Of a stretch of 64,000 nt of DNA, positions 1-9,035 are shown in pieces (position 1 is the first letter of the stretch; every line of letters starts with the position of its first letter). This DNA is from Litoreibacter ascidiaceicola. GTDB lineage: Bacteria; Pseudomonadota; Alphaproteobacteria; Rhodobacterales; Rhodobacteraceae. The stretch spans positions 434,001-498,000 of the forward strand of contig NZ_FQUV01000002.1 in the NCBI RefSeq assembly GCF_900129235.1. Reading direction: 5' to 3'. The notes under the pieces were generated by a model. The model searched no databases and was not told the DNA's origin. It saw only the letters and a program-made list of their open reading frames with translations. The position numbers and the translations under genes are program-made.

Positions 1-830
1 AGGTCCATGCTTGGACATTGGGCTTCACCGAGGGTGAGAAGGCTGCCAAATACCGCGAGATGGCGAACAATATCTCCGCCGCGCTGGACTTCATGAAAGC
101 CGCTGGTGTGACGCAGGAAACGGCCCACACCCTGCAATCGGTGGACTTCTACGTGTCCCACGAGGCGCTTTTGCTGGAGTATGAAGAAGCGCTGTGTCGG
201 ATCGATAGCACCTCCGGCCTTCCGGTTGCGGGCTCTGGTCACATGATCTGGATCGGTGACCGCACTCGTCAGCCTGACGGGGCGCATGTCGAATTTGCGC
301 GCGGTGTTCAAAATCCGATCGGTCTGAAATGCGGCCCGACAACCACGCCAGAAGACCTCAAGGTTCTGATGAGCAAGCTGAACCCTGCAAACGAGGCGGG
401 TCGTCTGACGCTGATCGCACGCTTTGGCGCGGGCAATGTTGGCGAACACCTGCCGCGCCTGATCAAAACCGTGAAGGAAGAGGGGGCAAACGTCGTTTGG
501 ACTTGTGACCCGATGCACGGCAACACAATCAAATCGTCGACCGGCTACAAAACGCGGCCATTCGAATCTGTGCTGCGCGAAGTACGCGAGTTCTTCGCAA
601 TCCACGCATCCGAAGGCACGATCCCGGGTGGTGTGCATTTCGAGATGACCGGCAAGGATGTAACGGAATGCACTGGCGGTGTCCGTGCAGTCACAGACGA
701 GGACCTGTCGGATAGGTACCACACAGCTTGCGACCCGCGCCTGAACGCGTCCCAGTCTTTGGAACTTGCGTTCTTGGTGTCAGAGGAGCTGTCGTCCTTG
801 CGTGAAGCAAGAGAACGCGCAGCGGGCTAA
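1..830 (+). CDS. Class II 3-deoxy-7-phosphoheptulonate synthase, C-terminal part
   Basis: Catalyses the first step of the shikimate pathway, joining phosphoenolpyruvate and erythrose 4-phosphate into DAHP in the cytoplasm. The reading frame is already open at the window edge (it reads VHAWTLGFTEG from base 3), so the N-terminal 40% or so is missing; about 275 residues remain of a family that is usually near 450-465. Class II signatures are clear: GPTTTPEDL, RFGAGNVGEHLPRL, WTCDPMHGNT, GGVHFEMTGKDVTEC and CDPRLNASQ, which carry the PEP-binding and metal-binding His, Glu and Asp residues. It is unrelated in sequence to the E. coli AroFGH type. The gene ends at a strong hairpin shared with the convergent PAS gene. 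Confidence 0.95.
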   Translation, partial: VHAWTLGFTEGEKAAKYREMANNISAALDFMKAAGVTQETAHTLQSVDFYVSHEALLLEYEEALCRIDSTSGLPVAGSGHMIWIGDRTRQPDGAHVEFARGVQNPIGLKCGPTTTPEDLKVLMSKLNPANEAGRLTLIARFGAGNVGEHLPRLIKTVKEEGANVVWTCDPMHGNTIKSSTGYKTRPFESVLREVREFFAIHASEGTIPGGVHFEMTGKDVTECTGGVRAVTDEDLSDRYHTACDPRLNASQSLELAFLVSEELSSLREARERAAG

Positions 831-850
831 CCGCCTTTTGCCAAAAGTCT

Positions 851-881
851 AAAAAGCCGGGCCTCTGTGTCCGGCTTTTTT
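851..881. terminator. Bidirectional intrinsic terminator
   Basis: Perfect 10-bp inverted repeat AAAAAGCCGG (851-860) and CCGGCTTTTT (871-880) around a 10-nt loop. The A-run on one side and T-run on the other make it work in both directions, between the DAHP synthase gene and the convergent PAS gene, whose stop codon overlaps its right edge. Confidence 0.85.
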
Positions 882-1578
882 ATGCGTCCGGATTATCTGT
901 CACCACAAGCCGCAACTGCGGTCGGGGCTCTGCATCAAACGCTTCTTGCGTCTCGGCAAATCCGGCACGCAACGGTGCGGGCGTAACTGGCATCTCGTCA
1001 GCCTCGAACTCACGCGTTTGCGCGCCATTGATAAGGCTGGTGACACGAGTTTCCAACACTCGAAAGCGCCTTGGCGCAAGACCGACAACACCTTCAGTCG
1101 TGAAGCACCCAATCGCCCGGTCGACGGTGCCTCCATCGCTTTTCAGCGGCAGGATCAACAGACGCGCGCGCAGGCATGTCCCATTCGAATCCTCGGAGAC
1201 CATTACGTATTCATGAATTTCAGGCTGGGTGAAAACCCGCTCCAACATCGCGGAAAAACGGGCACGGCTGGTTGGCGAAATAAACGAGCGCAGCGGCATG
1301 CCACGCACCTCCATCCCCATCAGGTCACAAAGATGCATCCCCGCAAGGCGGAACCGGATCGCGCCAGGCTGAAGGCGCTCCAGAATGAAGCCGTATTCCA
1401 AAGCGCCCGTGATTTCGCGCGGGTCAATCTCGGACCTCAGGGGAACCAATCGCCCTCCACGCAGGCTTTCCCAGTAGCCGCGCATCTCGCCGATTGCGGA
1501 TATGTCGCGCTTGGCTTGATGCTGCCAAAGCGAAACGATCTCGGCGCTTGGCGATGTGGTGTTTTGGTGTTGCGTCAT
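880..1578 (-). CDS. PAS domain protein (PAS_5/DUF1371-like)
   Basis: A 232-residue soluble protein with a single PAS-like domain over about residues 20-150; the stretch LEYGFILERL, then RFRLAGMHLCDLMGMEVRGM, then a helix and strand ending in RARLLILPL is the typical pattern of the PAS_5 family common in Rhodobacterales. There is no histidine kinase, GGDEF or HTH output domain, so its partner is unknown. An in-frame start exists 15 codons upstream, but the ATG at 1578 follows a purine-rich GGGGTAGACAG at good spacing and gives a sensible N terminus (MTQHQN). It stands alone, convergent with the DAHP synthase gene and divergent from yicC. Function is not known. Confidence 0.8.
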   Translation of the reverse strand: MTQHQNTTSPSAEIVSLWQHQAKRDISAIGEMRGYWESLRGGRLVPLRSEIDPREITGALEYGFILERLQPGAIRFRLAGMHLCDLMGMEVRGMPLRSFISPTSRARFSAMLERVFTQPEIHEYVMVSEDSNGTCLRARLLILPLKSDGGTVDRAIGCFTTEGVVGLAPRRFRVLETRVTSLINGAQTREFEADEMPVTPAPLRAGFAETQEAFDAEPRPQLRLVVTDNPDA

Positions 1579-1685
1579 CTGTCTACCCCAGCAGCGGTCT
1601 GCGACATGGCCCCCCGGCCACATGGCACACCTGTACCTTTCAATCTCGTCGGTTGTTGTTGACCTCGTGGCTTGCTACCCCGAAG

Positions 1686-1713
1686 TTGCTAATCATTACC
1701 GTTGTCTTAATAT
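1686..1713 (+). promoter_or_regulatory. Candidate sigma-70 type promoter for yicC-gmk
   Basis: TTGCTA at 1686-1691 and TAATAT at 1708-1713 with a 16-nt spacer, inside an AT-rich part of the 188-bp gap between the divergent PAS and yicC genes, about 53 bases before the yicC start. Assigned by pattern only. Confidence 0.45.
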
Positions 1714-1766
1714 GGCACATAGGTTGCCCTAAGTGGGTTTCTAAAGTGTTAATAGGTTAACCCGCT

Positions 1767-2651
1767 ATGATCCGATCCATGACCGCCTTCGCCTCTGAAA
1801 CCGGCCAAGCGTCCCAAACATCTTGGGTGCTGGAGATGAGGGGCGTGAACGCCAAGGGGCTTGATATTCGTCTGCGCCTTCCCGAACGACTGATGCCGCA
1901 AGAGCAAGCGATCCGCGCGAAACTTACCAAGGCGTTTTCCCGTGGCAATATCAGCATGACCCTGCGCCTTGATGAGGATGCCTCCGCCAGTCCGGTGCAT
2001 CTGGATGAACATGTGCTGGAAAGCTACATCCTGTCCGCGATCCGCGTGCGGTCCATGGCAAAGAACAAAGGGTTGAAGCTGACGGAAGCAAGCGCGCCTG
2101 ACTATCTTGGGTTGCGCGGCGTTATGCGTACCGACATGGACAACGGCCCGCTGCCAGAGACCGAGATCATGCAAAGTCTGGATGCGGCAATCGCAGGGTT
2201 CTCGGCGATGCGGGCGTCCGAAGGAGCAGCGCTCGATGGGGTGTTGCGCCAGCAACTGGCACAGATCGCAGCGCTAACATCCGAGGCCGCACAGCGCGCG
2301 GAGGCCCGCAAAGATCAGGTTGCGGCGACCCTTAAAACGAACCTGGCGCGGATCATGGGTAATGTGGACGGTGCCGACCCGGACCGCATTGCGCAGGAAC
2401 TGGCGCTGCTGGCCGTGAAAGCGGACGTCTCGGAGGAGATCGACCGTTTGACCGCACATGTGGCTGCGGCGGAGGCTTTGCTGGGCAGTGACGGCCCCGT
2501 CGGACGAAAGCTTGACTTCCTGATGCAGGAATTCAACCGCGAGGCGAATACCTTGTGCTCTAAGTCAGGCTCGCCAGAGCTGACGCGGGTGGGCCTTGAC
2601 CTTAAAGCCCTGATCGACCAGATGCGTGAACAAGTTCAAAACGTGGAGTAG
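1767..2651 (+). CDS. yicC: YicC/YloC family endoribonuclease
   Basis: A 294-residue cytoplasmic protein of the YicC family. The N terminus MIRSMTAFA and the following [19 protein letters not shown] match the YicC_N domain; the C-terminal part (about residues 205-294: [23 protein letters not shown], then [19 protein letters not shown]) is the DUF1732 domain with its conserved acidic and histidine/asparagine residues. Family members have been described as endoribonucleases, including turnover of small RNAs in E. coli. The gene lies 2 bases upstream of gmk, a pairing seen in many alphaproteobacteria, so the two are very probably co-transcribed. Length is normal for the family. Confidence 0.93.
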   Translation: MIRSMTAFASETGQASQTSWVLEMRGVNAKGLDIRLRLPERLMPQEQAIRAKLTKAFSRGNISMTLRLDEDASASPVHLDEHVLESYILSAIRVRSMAKNKGLKLTEASAPDYLGLRGVMRTDMDNGPLPETEIMQSLDAAIAGFSAMRASEGAALDGVLRQQLAQIAALTSEAAQRAEARKDQVAATLKTNLARIMGNVDGADPDRIAQELALLAVKADVSEEIDRLTAHVAAAEALLGSDGPVGRKLDFLMQEFNREANTLCSKSGSPELTRVGLDLKALIDQMREQVQNVE

Positions 2652-2653
2652 CC

Positions 2654-3295
2654 ATGACAGCCCGGCGCGGAATTCTGATCATCCTTTCGTCGCCCTCTGG
2701 GGCAGGGAAGTCCACACTGGCTGGGCGCTTGATGAAGTGGGATGACAGCCTGTCGTTTTCGGTCTCTGCAACCACCCGTGCCCCGCGCGATGGCGAACAG
2801 GACGGTCGCGAATATTTCTTCCGCTCCCATGACGAGTTCCGTCAGATGGTTGATGATGGCGAAATGCTGGAGCACGCCGAAGTGTTCGACAACCTCTACG
2901 GCTCCCCGAAAGGACCGGTCGAGGCCGCAATCAGCGACGGGCGGGACGTCATCTTCGACATCGACTGGCAAGGCGGGCAACAGGTGCGTAACTCGGGGTT
3001 GGCCGAGGATGTGGTCTCGATCTTCATCCTGCCGCCGTCCATAGTGGAGCTTGAAAAGCGGCTGCGCTCCCGCGCGCAGGACAGCGACGAGGTGATCGCG
3101 GCCCGTATGAAAAAAAGCCGCGACGAGATCAGCCATTGGGCTGAATACGACTACTGCCTGATCAATCATGATATCGACGAAGCTGAACAAGAGCTTAAGG
3201 CGATCCTGACCGCCGAACGCCTGAAGCGGTCGCGCCAGCCGGGATTGATGACTTTGGTGCGCAAGCTGAACGATGAATACGAGGCCCGACAATGA
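2654..3295 (+). CDS. gmk: Guanylate kinase
   Basis: Phosphorylates GMP to GDP with ATP, an essential step of purine nucleotide recycling in the cytoplasm. The 213-residue product has the P-loop SGAGKST at residues 15-21, the GMP-binding stretch [21 protein letters not shown] and the [11 protein letters not shown] segment typical of Gmk, and the late arginine pair in the lid. Length is normal. It sits between yicC and a gamma carbonic anhydrase gene; the latter begins inside the last codons of gmk (ATGA, 3292-3295), which points to translational coupling. Confidence 0.97.
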   Translation: MTARRGILIILSSPSGAGKSTLAGRLMKWDDSLSFSVSATTRAPRDGEQDGREYFFRSHDEFRQMVDDGEMLEHAEVFDNLYGSPKGPVEAAISDGRDVIFDIDWQGGQQVRNSGLAEDVVSIFILPPSIVELEKRLRSRAQDSDEVIAARMKKSRDEISHWAEYDYCLINHDIDEAEQELKAILTAERLKRSRQPGLMTLVRKLNDEYEARQ

Positions 3296-3819
3296 CCCTC
3301 TACATTCTAGACGGTGTTTCACCGCAACTGCCAGAGGGCGATGACTTCTGGATCGCGCCGGACGCGAACCTAATCGGGGATATCCTGATCGAGGAGGCAG
3401 CGTCCGTCTGGTTCGGTTCAACCCTGCGGGGTGACAACGAGCGGATCACGGTCGGGCGCGGGTCCAACATTCAGGAAAACTGCGTGTTGCACACCGATAT
3501 GGGATACCCGCTGGTGATTGGCGCAAACTGCACTATTGGTCACAAGGCCATGTTGCACGGCTGCGTGATCGGCGAGGGGTCTTTGATCGGCATGGGGGCC
3601 ACGGTGCTGAACGGCGCGAAGATCGGCAAAGGCTGTCTGATTGGGGCGGGTGCCTTGATCACCGAAGGCAAAGTCATCCCTGACGGATCTTTGGTGATGG
3701 GCGCACCGGGTAAGGTCGTGCGGGAACTTGATGATCAGGCCCAGAAAGGGCTGATCAACTCGGCCTTGGGCTATCAGGCAAACATGCGGCGGTTTGGCGA
3801 TGGTTTGAAAGCGCTCTAA
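3292..3819 (+). CDS. Gamma-class carbonic anhydrase family protein
   Basis: A 175-residue left-handed beta-helix protein made of hexapeptide repeats. The three metal-ligand histidines of gamma carbonic anhydrases appear to be kept (VLHTD, then IGHKAMLHG), as do the early [11 protein letters not shown] and the NIQENCVLH segments. Members of this family (YrdA/PaaY/CaiE-like) bind zinc or a related metal; only some have measured carbonic anhydrase activity, so the activity here is inferred. Translationally coupled to gmk by a 4-base overlap. Its stop codon overlaps the stop codon of the convergent chpT gene. Confidence 0.88.
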   Translation: MTLYILDGVSPQLPEGDDFWIAPDANLIGDILIEEAASVWFGSTLRGDNERITVGRGSNIQENCVLHTDMGYPLVIGANCTIGHKAMLHGCVIGEGSLIGMGATVLNGAKIGKGCLIGAGALITEGKVIPDGSLVMGAPGKVVRELDDQAQKGLINSALGYQANMRRFGDGLKAL

Positions 3820-4466
3820 AACTCGTATCGCAACGAGACTGCACTGTCGGAATGTCCAGCCAGCGCAGTTTTTCCAAGATGGGCCAATGCGTCTCGAAGC
3901 AAGATGAATTGCACTTGCGAAGGTTGAAGCTCTGATGCGTCGGGTGCTGGATTGATCAACAAATTCCACGTCGCGGGATCAAAGCGGATTTTGCTGCCAT
4001 AGGCCTGCATTTGCCATTGGCCGCGATCACAACGCAGAACGATTTTCCCACCTGCCGGAAGCGTCACTTCCAGACACAACACGGCCAGCAGCGCGATTTT
4101 GGCTTCCATGCGGCTGACATCCGATGTTGGCTCCCAGATGACTTGAATGCGTCCGGTGCCGTAACAATCGCTTAGCAATTTGACGATGTCACCGCGCGCC
4201 ATGCGCTGCCCACCGCTCGCAACCCCGAATGCCAGCCGAAACAAGCGAACGCGGGCATTGGCATTTGCGATGCTCTCCTCGATCAGGCTAAGCTCCGGAG
4301 ACGGAGGCAAACCGGACATCATGAGCAGTTCCATGCCATTGCTGATTGCGCCGATCGGGCTAATGAGGTCATGACAGATGCGGGAGGCCAGAAGAGATGC
4401 GGTGTCCCGAAGGCCTTCTGGCTGCGAAACTTGATCAACGACGTGGGGGTGAGCTTTGTCGGACAA
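3816..4466 (-). CDS. chpT: ChpT-type histidine phosphotransferase
   Basis: Phosphorelay protein that passes phosphate from the hybrid kinase CckA to CtrA and CpdR, controlling cell cycle, motility and, in Rhodobacter, gene transfer agent release. The helical hairpin contains the phospho-accepting histidine in [20 protein letters not shown] (a 20-residue run near residues 28-47), followed by a degenerate ATPase-like domain, as in Caulobacter ChpT. No ATG is available upstream; TTG codons at 4466 and 4505 are the candidates. TTG at 4466 (216 residues) is chosen because the longer form would run into the divergent DUF3553 gene. The start remains uncertain. Convergent with the carbonic anhydrase gene. 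Confidence 0.88.
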   Translation of the reverse strand: MSDKAHPHVVDQVSQPEGLRDTASLLASRICHDLISPIGAISNGMELLMMSGLPPSPELSLIEESIANANARVRLFRLAFGVASGGQRMARGDIVKLLSDCYGTGRIQVIWEPTSDVSRMEAKIALLAVLCLEVTLPAGGKIVLRCDRGQWQMQAYGSKIRFDPATWNLLINPAPDASELQPSQVQFILLRDALAHLGKTALAGHSDSAVSLRYEF

Positions 4467-4467
4467 T

Positions 4468-4641
4468 ATGAACTCCTTGTTGGAACCCGGAATGCTGGTG
4501 CGCAATCCGGCCGAGCCTGATTGGGGCCTTGGACAAGTTCAATCTAACATAAACGGTAAACTTACGGTTAATTTTGAGAATATGGGCAAGATGACATTAG
4601 AGAGTGCCAATATTGCACTAACCCTCCAATTCAACAGTTAA
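4468..4641 (+). CDS. DUF3553 domain protein
   Basis: A 57-residue protein of the DUF3553 family, frequent in alphaproteobacteria: LEPGMLVRNPAEPDWGLGQV, then NINGKLTVNFENMGK. The core resembles the short beta-barrel found in some UvrD-type helicases, where it is thought to contact nucleic acid or partner proteins; the role of the free-standing form is unknown. ATG at 4468 is preferred over an in-frame TTG four codons earlier because it gives the usual N terminus MNSLLEPGM. Its start is back-to-back with the chpT start, so the promoter or ribosome site of each gene must lie inside the other. Confidence 0.8.
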   Translation: MNSLLEPGMLVRNPAEPDWGLGQVQSNINGKLTVNFENMGKMTLESANIALTLQFNS

Positions 4642-4720
4642 TGCATTGCCCTTGCAGCATTGCTTTGGGGGGCGGGGGCGCATATTTGCTAGAAGCACCT
4701 GAAACCAAGCAGTCTGGCAT

Positions 4721-5503
4721 ATGACCCAAGCAGCCCCGCAGTTTGAAACCCGTCTAGCCAAAGACGAAGCCGACCTGCGGGCGTCGCAACATTTGCGGTA
4801 CCAGGTTTTTGTCGAGGAACTCGGCGGCGATGGCGAGCATGTCGACCACGAAGCCCAGCTGGAACGGGACGCTTTCGATCCTCATTTCGACCATTTGATC
4901 CTGCTGGATCATGCCCGCGGCGTCAGTGCCGGGCAGGTGGTGGGCGTTTACCGGTTGCTTAGATCTGACGCGCTGCCAGAAGGCCGCTCGTTTTACAGCG
5001 AGGGCGAGTACGATCTTGGCCCCCTGAAGGCCACCGGACGCAGGCTGCTGGAGCTTGGGCGCTCCTGCGTGCATTCCGATTACCGTGGCGGAGCCGCGAT
5101 GTTCCACCTGTGGCAAGGGCTTGCCCAGTATATCGACACGCACGGGATCGAGGTGCTTTTCGGTGTGGCATCTTACCATGGAACGGATGTCGAGGCGGTC
5201 GCGCAATCCATGTCCCACCTGCATCACACGCATCTGGCCCCGCCGGACCTGCGTCCACGCGCATTGGTTCATCAACGCATGGACCTCGTCGCGCCGGACG
5301 ATATCGACCGCCCGAAGGCGATGAGGGATACGCCGGCGTTGATCAAAGCCTATCTGCGACTTGGGGGTATGGTGGGCGACGGTGCGTTTATTGATCATGA
5401 ATTCAACACGATAGATGTCTGTTTGGTGATGGACACGGCGCGCATGTCGCAAAAGCACCGAGATATCTATTCGCGTGATCGCGACAGCAAAGGTGCTTTA
5501 TGA
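4721..5503 (+). CDS. olsB: L-ornithine N-alpha-acyltransferase
   Basis: First enzyme of ornithine lipid synthesis: transfers a 3-hydroxyacyl chain from acyl carrier protein to the alpha-amino group of ornithine, giving lyso-ornithine lipid. The 260-residue protein shows the GNAT-like acyltransferase fold of the OlsB family, with HLRYQVFVEELGGDG, then LELGRSCVHSDYRGG and LWQGLAQYI, all typical. It overlaps olsA by 4 bases (ATGA), and the pair supplies the whole two-step pathway. Ornithine lipids replace phospholipids under phosphate limitation in marine alphaproteobacteria; no phosphate box was identified here. Confidence 0.92.
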   Translation: MTQAAPQFETRLAKDEADLRASQHLRYQVFVEELGGDGEHVDHEAQLERDAFDPHFDHLILLDHARGVSAGQVVGVYRLLRSDALPEGRSFYSEGEYDLGPLKATGRRLLELGRSCVHSDYRGGAAMFHLWQGLAQYIDTHGIEVLFGVASYHGTDVEAVAQSMSHLHHTHLAPPDLRPRALVHQRMDLVAPDDIDRPKAMRDTPALIKAYLRLGGMVGDGAFIDHEFNTIDVCLVMDTARMSQKHRDIYSRDRDSKGAL

Positions 5504-6351
5504 GCACGTGGGACAGCGGCGAAGCACCGCCAAACCTGCGGATAGGTTTTTTTGCGTGGATTCGGGTGATCTTGCGCGGCGTACCGCTTGCACTGCTGGT
5601 GTTTGGCGGCCTTGCGATCTTGCTTCTTGTGCGGCTGATCGAGCGTCCCATCCATGGATACCACCGCCCTTGGACACCGCATATCACCCGGATCGTCTGC
5701 CGGACGTCTTTTTTCCTGCTGGGCATCAAGTTTCGCTCCGAAGGTCAGCCGATGGCAGAGCGCGGCGCGGTCGTGTCCAACCATTGCAGCTGGCTCGACA
5801 TCTTCTCGCTGAACGCGCGAAAGCGTGTCTATTTCGTCTCCAAGTCCGAGGTGGCTCGCTGGCCCGGTATCGGCTGGCTGGCACGCTCAACGGGCACCGT
5901 GTTTATCGACCGCGACCCGCGACAGGCGCATGCTCAAAAGGAACTGTTCGAGAAACGGCTGTTGGCAGGACACAAGCTGTTGTTCTTTCCGGAAGGCACA
6001 AGCTCGGATGGAATTAGAATATTAACATTTAAATCAACGCTCTTCGCGGCGTTCTTCACGCCAGAACTGCGCGATGTTTTATATGTACAACCCGTCACGC
6101 TGTCTTATCAGGCGCCGAACGGTGCCGATCCACGGCTATACGGTTGGTGGGGCGATATGGAGTTCGCACCGCATCTTTTGCAAACGCTGGCGGCATCTCC
6201 TCAGGGACAGATTATGGTCACCTATCATGGCCCGCTTAAGGTCTCCGAGTTCGACAGCCGGAAAGACCTTGCAGCCGCGTGTGAGAAAATCGTCCGGTCT
6301 GGGCTGAAACTTAACCCAGAGGCGCAAGCAAAGCTTTCAACGCAGCGCTAG
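5500..6351 (+). CDS. olsA: Lyso-ornithine lipid O-acyltransferase (PlsC family)
   Basis: Second step of ornithine lipid synthesis: acylates the hydroxyl of the 3-hydroxyacyl chain on lyso-ornithine lipid at the inner membrane. The PlsC motifs are present: NHCSWLD (the NHX4D catalytic motif), the FIDRDPR segment and FPEGTSSDG. An N-terminal hydrophobic helix (about residues 20-46) anchors it. It is translationally coupled to olsB. Some OlsA enzymes also act as 1-acyl-glycerol-3-phosphate acyltransferases, so that activity cannot be excluded. The last 41 bases overlap, antisense, the end of the ThiE-like gene. Confidence 0.9.
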   Translation: MSTWDSGEAPPNLRIGFFAWIRVILRGVPLALLVFGGLAILLLVRLIERPIHGYHRPWTPHITRIVCRTSFFLLGIKFRSEGQPMAERGAVVSNHCSWLDIFSLNARKRVYFVSKSEVARWPGIGWLARSTGTVFIDRDPRQAHAQKELFEKRLLAGHKLLFFPEGTSSDGIRILTFKSTLFAAFFTPELRDVLYVQPVTLSYQAPNGADPRLYGWWGDMEFAPHLLQTLAASPQGQIMVTYHGPLKVSEFDSRKDLAAACEKIVRSGLKLNPEAQAKLSTQR

Positions 6352-6952
6352 GATTGTCTTCCCGCCAAATCTCTTCGCCTATGGCAAAGAAATCGGTGTA
6401 GGGGGCCAGCCGCTCGACAGCCGCGATGTTGACCGCACCTTCGGCCACGATGGGCAGTTCGATCATTTGCGACCACCATTCAAACGCCTCGGTCTCGGCA
6501 ATCTGGCCGTCGCCCAAGACAGTTTCCCCAATCGGGCCAAGAGACACATAATCAGCACCGCTTTCGCCGGCGCTCATGCCTTCGTGGCGCGATGGCCCAC
6601 AGAACGCACCGATCACCGCGTCTGGTCCGATTTCCTTGCGCACGTAGCGCACCGAGCGCGCGCCATCCAGCAGGTGAACCCCGTCAAGACCCAGCCGCTC
6701 GACCAGCAGGAAATGGCTGTCGATCACCAAGGGAATGTCACGGGCATGGGCTTGTTCGCGGATCAGATCAGCGGCGCGCGCGATCTTGTCTTCGTCCTTG
6801 GTGGCAAGGCTTAGACGTAGGCACGCGGTCTCGCAAGAATCCAGCACTCGCGACAGGGTGTCCGGAAAGCTCGACAGCTCGAATTCGGGCGGGGTGATCA
6901 GGTAAACCTGTGGGGTTTCCGGGCCCTCTTGGGCAGTTTGGTTCTGGGCCAT
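6311..6952 (-). CDS. ThiE-like (thiamine phosphate synthase family) protein, divergent
   Basis: A 213-residue TIM-barrel protein of the thiamine phosphate synthase/TenI superfamily. Recognisable segments are VYLITPP near the N terminus, DIPLVIDSH, LGLDGVHLLDG, GAFCGPSRHEGMSAGESGADYVSLGPIGET and LPIVAEGAVN. Key ThiE signatures are altered: HLGQ becomes HLLDG, and the pyrophosphate-binding GPxFxTxTK loop becomes GPIGETVLGDG with no lysine or TxT. It therefore may not make thiamine phosphate. ATG at 6952 is chosen because GGCGGAGA lies just upstream; an ATG at 6982 has no such site. No other thiamine gene is nearby. Confidence 0.75.
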   Translation of the reverse strand: MAQNQTAQEGPETPQVYLITPPEFELSSFPDTLSRVLDSCETACLRLSLATKDEDKIARAADLIREQAHARDIPLVIDSHFLLVERLGLDGVHLLDGARSVRYVRKEIGPDAVIGAFCGPSRHEGMSAGESGADYVSLGPIGETVLGDGQIAETEAFEWWSQMIELPIVAEGAVNIAAVERLAPYTDFFAIGEEIWREDNPSAALKALLAPLG

Positions 6953-7066
6953 GGTCGTCTCCGCCGTTGTTTGGCCCGTCATAGCGGGGGCTGCGGGCGC
7001 TCACAAGGGTGTTGCGGGGCAGCGCGTGCAGCCCTAAACCCTGCCTCACCTATTGATAGAGGCCAC

Positions 7067-7840
7067 ATGTCCGGTACCGACCACCAATGCCAAGCCCCGT
7101 GGGGCGGCGCGCAACCGACCGTTGTGCTGATCGCGCCGCAAATGGGCGAGAATATCGGCTCCGCCGCGCGGGCGATGTGGAACTTCGAGTTGCAACGGAT
7201 GCGGCTGGTCACCCCGCGCGATGGCTGGCCGAACCCTGCCGCCGTCGCCACGGCTTCGGGTGCGTCGCGGGTTCTGGAACATGTGCGTGTTTTCGACAGC
7301 ACAGCGGATGCATTGGCCGACATGGACTATGTTTTTGCCACCACCGCACGGTCCCGCGACCTGACCAAACCGGTGATGACGCCAGAACGCGCGATGGAGC
7401 ATGCACGGGCGATGACATCAGCGGGAAAGCAAGTGGGCATCATGTTCGGGCCAGAACGGGCAGGTTTGGAAAACGTCGACATCGCGCAGGCCAACGCGCT
7501 GATCTCGGTTCCGGTAAACCCCGGTTTTGCGTCGCTGAACCTTGCGCAATGCGTTTTGCTGGTCGCCTATGAATGGCGCCGCCAATCGGGCAAGGACGCG
7601 CCGGAGGTGGTGGAGATGGCCGGAACGGAATTCGCCACACAAGTTGAGGTCGAGAAGCTCTACGAGCACTTCGTTCAACGGCTCGACACGGCGAAATTCT
7701 TCTACCCTGATCACAAAGCGGATTCCATGCGGCTCAATCTGCGCAACATGTTGTCACGTCTGCCGATGACGCAGGCCGACATCCAAACTTTCCACGGAAT
7801 GCTGCGACAGTTTGTGCGGTGGAAAGAACGCGGCGATTGA
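7067..7840 (+). CDS. trmJ: tRNA (cytidine/uridine-2'-O-)-methyltransferase TrmJ
   Basis: SPOUT-class methyltransferase that adds a 2'-O-methyl group at position 32 of tRNAs, using S-adenosylmethionine. The 257-residue product has the SpoU motifs in order: PQMGENIGSAARAMWNF (motif 1), GIMFGPERAGLEN (motif 2) and NPGFASLNLAQCVLLVAYEW (motif 3), which form the knotted cofactor site, followed by the C-terminal helical extension usual in TrmJ. The frame is open further upstream, but ATG at 7067 has GAGG at ideal distance and gives the usual N terminus. Divergent from the ThiE-like gene. Confidence 0.92.
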   Translation: MSGTDHQCQAPWGGAQPTVVLIAPQMGENIGSAARAMWNFELQRMRLVTPRDGWPNPAAVATASGASRVLEHVRVFDSTADALADMDYVFATTARSRDLTKPVMTPERAMEHARAMTSAGKQVGIMFGPERAGLENVDIAQANALISVPVNPGFASLNLAQCVLLVAYEWRRQSGKDAPEVVEMAGTEFATQVEVEKLYEHFVQRLDTAKFFYPDHKADSMRLNLRNMLSRLPMTQADIQTFHGMLRQFVRWKERGD

Positions 7841-7894
7841 CTTGTCGGGCTGGGCCTTGCGGCCTAGGTTGATGACGAACTAACGAGGCACGAC

Positions 7895-9031
7895 ATGGCA
7901 GGCAAACGCAGCATTTTCGAAGAGGTCGAAACGGCCGAAAAACCCACAGCGCAACCGGGTGCGATTGACCGTGCGGCCAGCCGTGGAAACCGACGCGGGA
8001 TACGCGCGTGGCTGATGGTGCTGTTCGCGATGGTTGTGGTGATGATCGTCGTCGGCGGGCTGACCCGCCTGACCGATAGCGGCTTGTCCATCACCGAGTG
8101 GAAACCCGTGACGGGTGCCATGCCGCCGATGTCGGAAGCCGCATGGGAGGCGGAGCTGGAGAAGTACCGCGCGATCCCGGAATACCAGTTGCAAAACAAA
8201 GGCATGAGCCTGTCGGAATTCAAAACCATCTACTGGTGGGAATGGGGCCATCGCCAGCTTGGGCGGGTGATCGGGTTGGTCTGGGCCATGGGCTTCTTCT
8301 GGTTCCTGGTGCGCAAACAGATCCCCACAGGTTGGACGGGCCGTTTGGTCGGGATCGGGGCGCTTGGTGGGCTTCAGGGCGCAATCGGCTGGTGGATGGT
8401 GTCCTCTGGCCTGACGGGCGAGATGCTGGATGTCGCGTCCTACCGGCTTGCCACGCATCTGGGATTGGCCTTTGTCATCCTTGGTCTGATCGCGTGGTAT
8501 GTTTTCATGCTCGGGCGCACGGATGCCGAGCTGATGCAGGCCCGCCGGTCGGGGTCCCCCACACTGACAAAACTCACCAGCTGGCTTATTCCGGTTGCCT
8601 ATTTGCAGATCATCGTCGGGGCGTTGGTCGCGGGTATCGACGCGGGGCGCACCTATACCGACTGGCCTTTGATGGCCGGAGACGTCTTTCCGACCCTGGC
8701 GTTCGAATACAGCCCTGTGTGGCGGAACTTCTTCGAGAGCGAGGCGCTGGTTCAATTTAACCACCGCACGCTGGGTTACATCCTGTTCCTGTTCAGCATG
8801 TTCATCTGGTGGCGTTCGCGCAGCGCGGCCAACCGCGCGGTGAAACAGGCTTTTGACTGGGTTGCCGTGATGATGTTCGGCCAGCTGGTTCTGGGCATCG
8901 GGACGGTTCTGTATGCGGCCCCCTGGCATCTGGCGATCATTCACCAACTTGGTGCGGTGGTCCTGATTTGCCTGATCCTGCGGGCTCGGTTCTTGAGCAT
9001 TTATCCCACCGCCCAATCTGTAAGGACTTAA
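7895..9031 (+). CDS. ctaA: Heme A synthase (COX15/CtaA)
   Basis: Oxidises the C8 methyl group of heme O to make heme A for aa3-type cytochrome c oxidase; an inner-membrane protein. The 378 residues contain about eight hydrophobic segments and the COX15 type 2 features LVVGGLTRLTDSGLSITEW-like (here VVGGLTRLTDSGLSI near residues 52-66), EWGHRQLGR with a heme-ligand histidine, YRLATHLGLA, and later QFNHRTLGY and IIHQLGAV, giving the paired conserved histidines. It begins with a soluble N-terminal tail of about 35 residues. ACGAGG precedes the ATG. The M32 carboxypeptidase gene starts 4 bases after its stop. Confidence 0.95.
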   Translation: MAGKRSIFEEVETAEKPTAQPGAIDRAASRGNRRGIRAWLMVLFAMVVVMIVVGGLTRLTDSGLSITEWKPVTGAMPPMSEAAWEAELEKYRAIPEYQLQNKGMSLSEFKTIYWWEWGHRQLGRVIGLVWAMGFFWFLVRKQIPTGWTGRLVGIGALGGLQGAIGWWMVSSGLTGEMLDVASYRLATHLGLAFVILGLIAWYVFMLGRTDAELMQARRSGSPTLTKLTSWLIPVAYLQIIVGALVAGIDAGRTYTDWPLMAGDVFPTLAFEYSPVWRNFFESEALVQFNHRTLGYILFLFSMFIWWRSRSAANRAVKQAFDWVAVMMFGQLVLGIGTVLYAAPWHLAIIHQLGAVVLICLILRARFLSIYPTAQSVRT

Positions 9032-9035
9032 CTCC

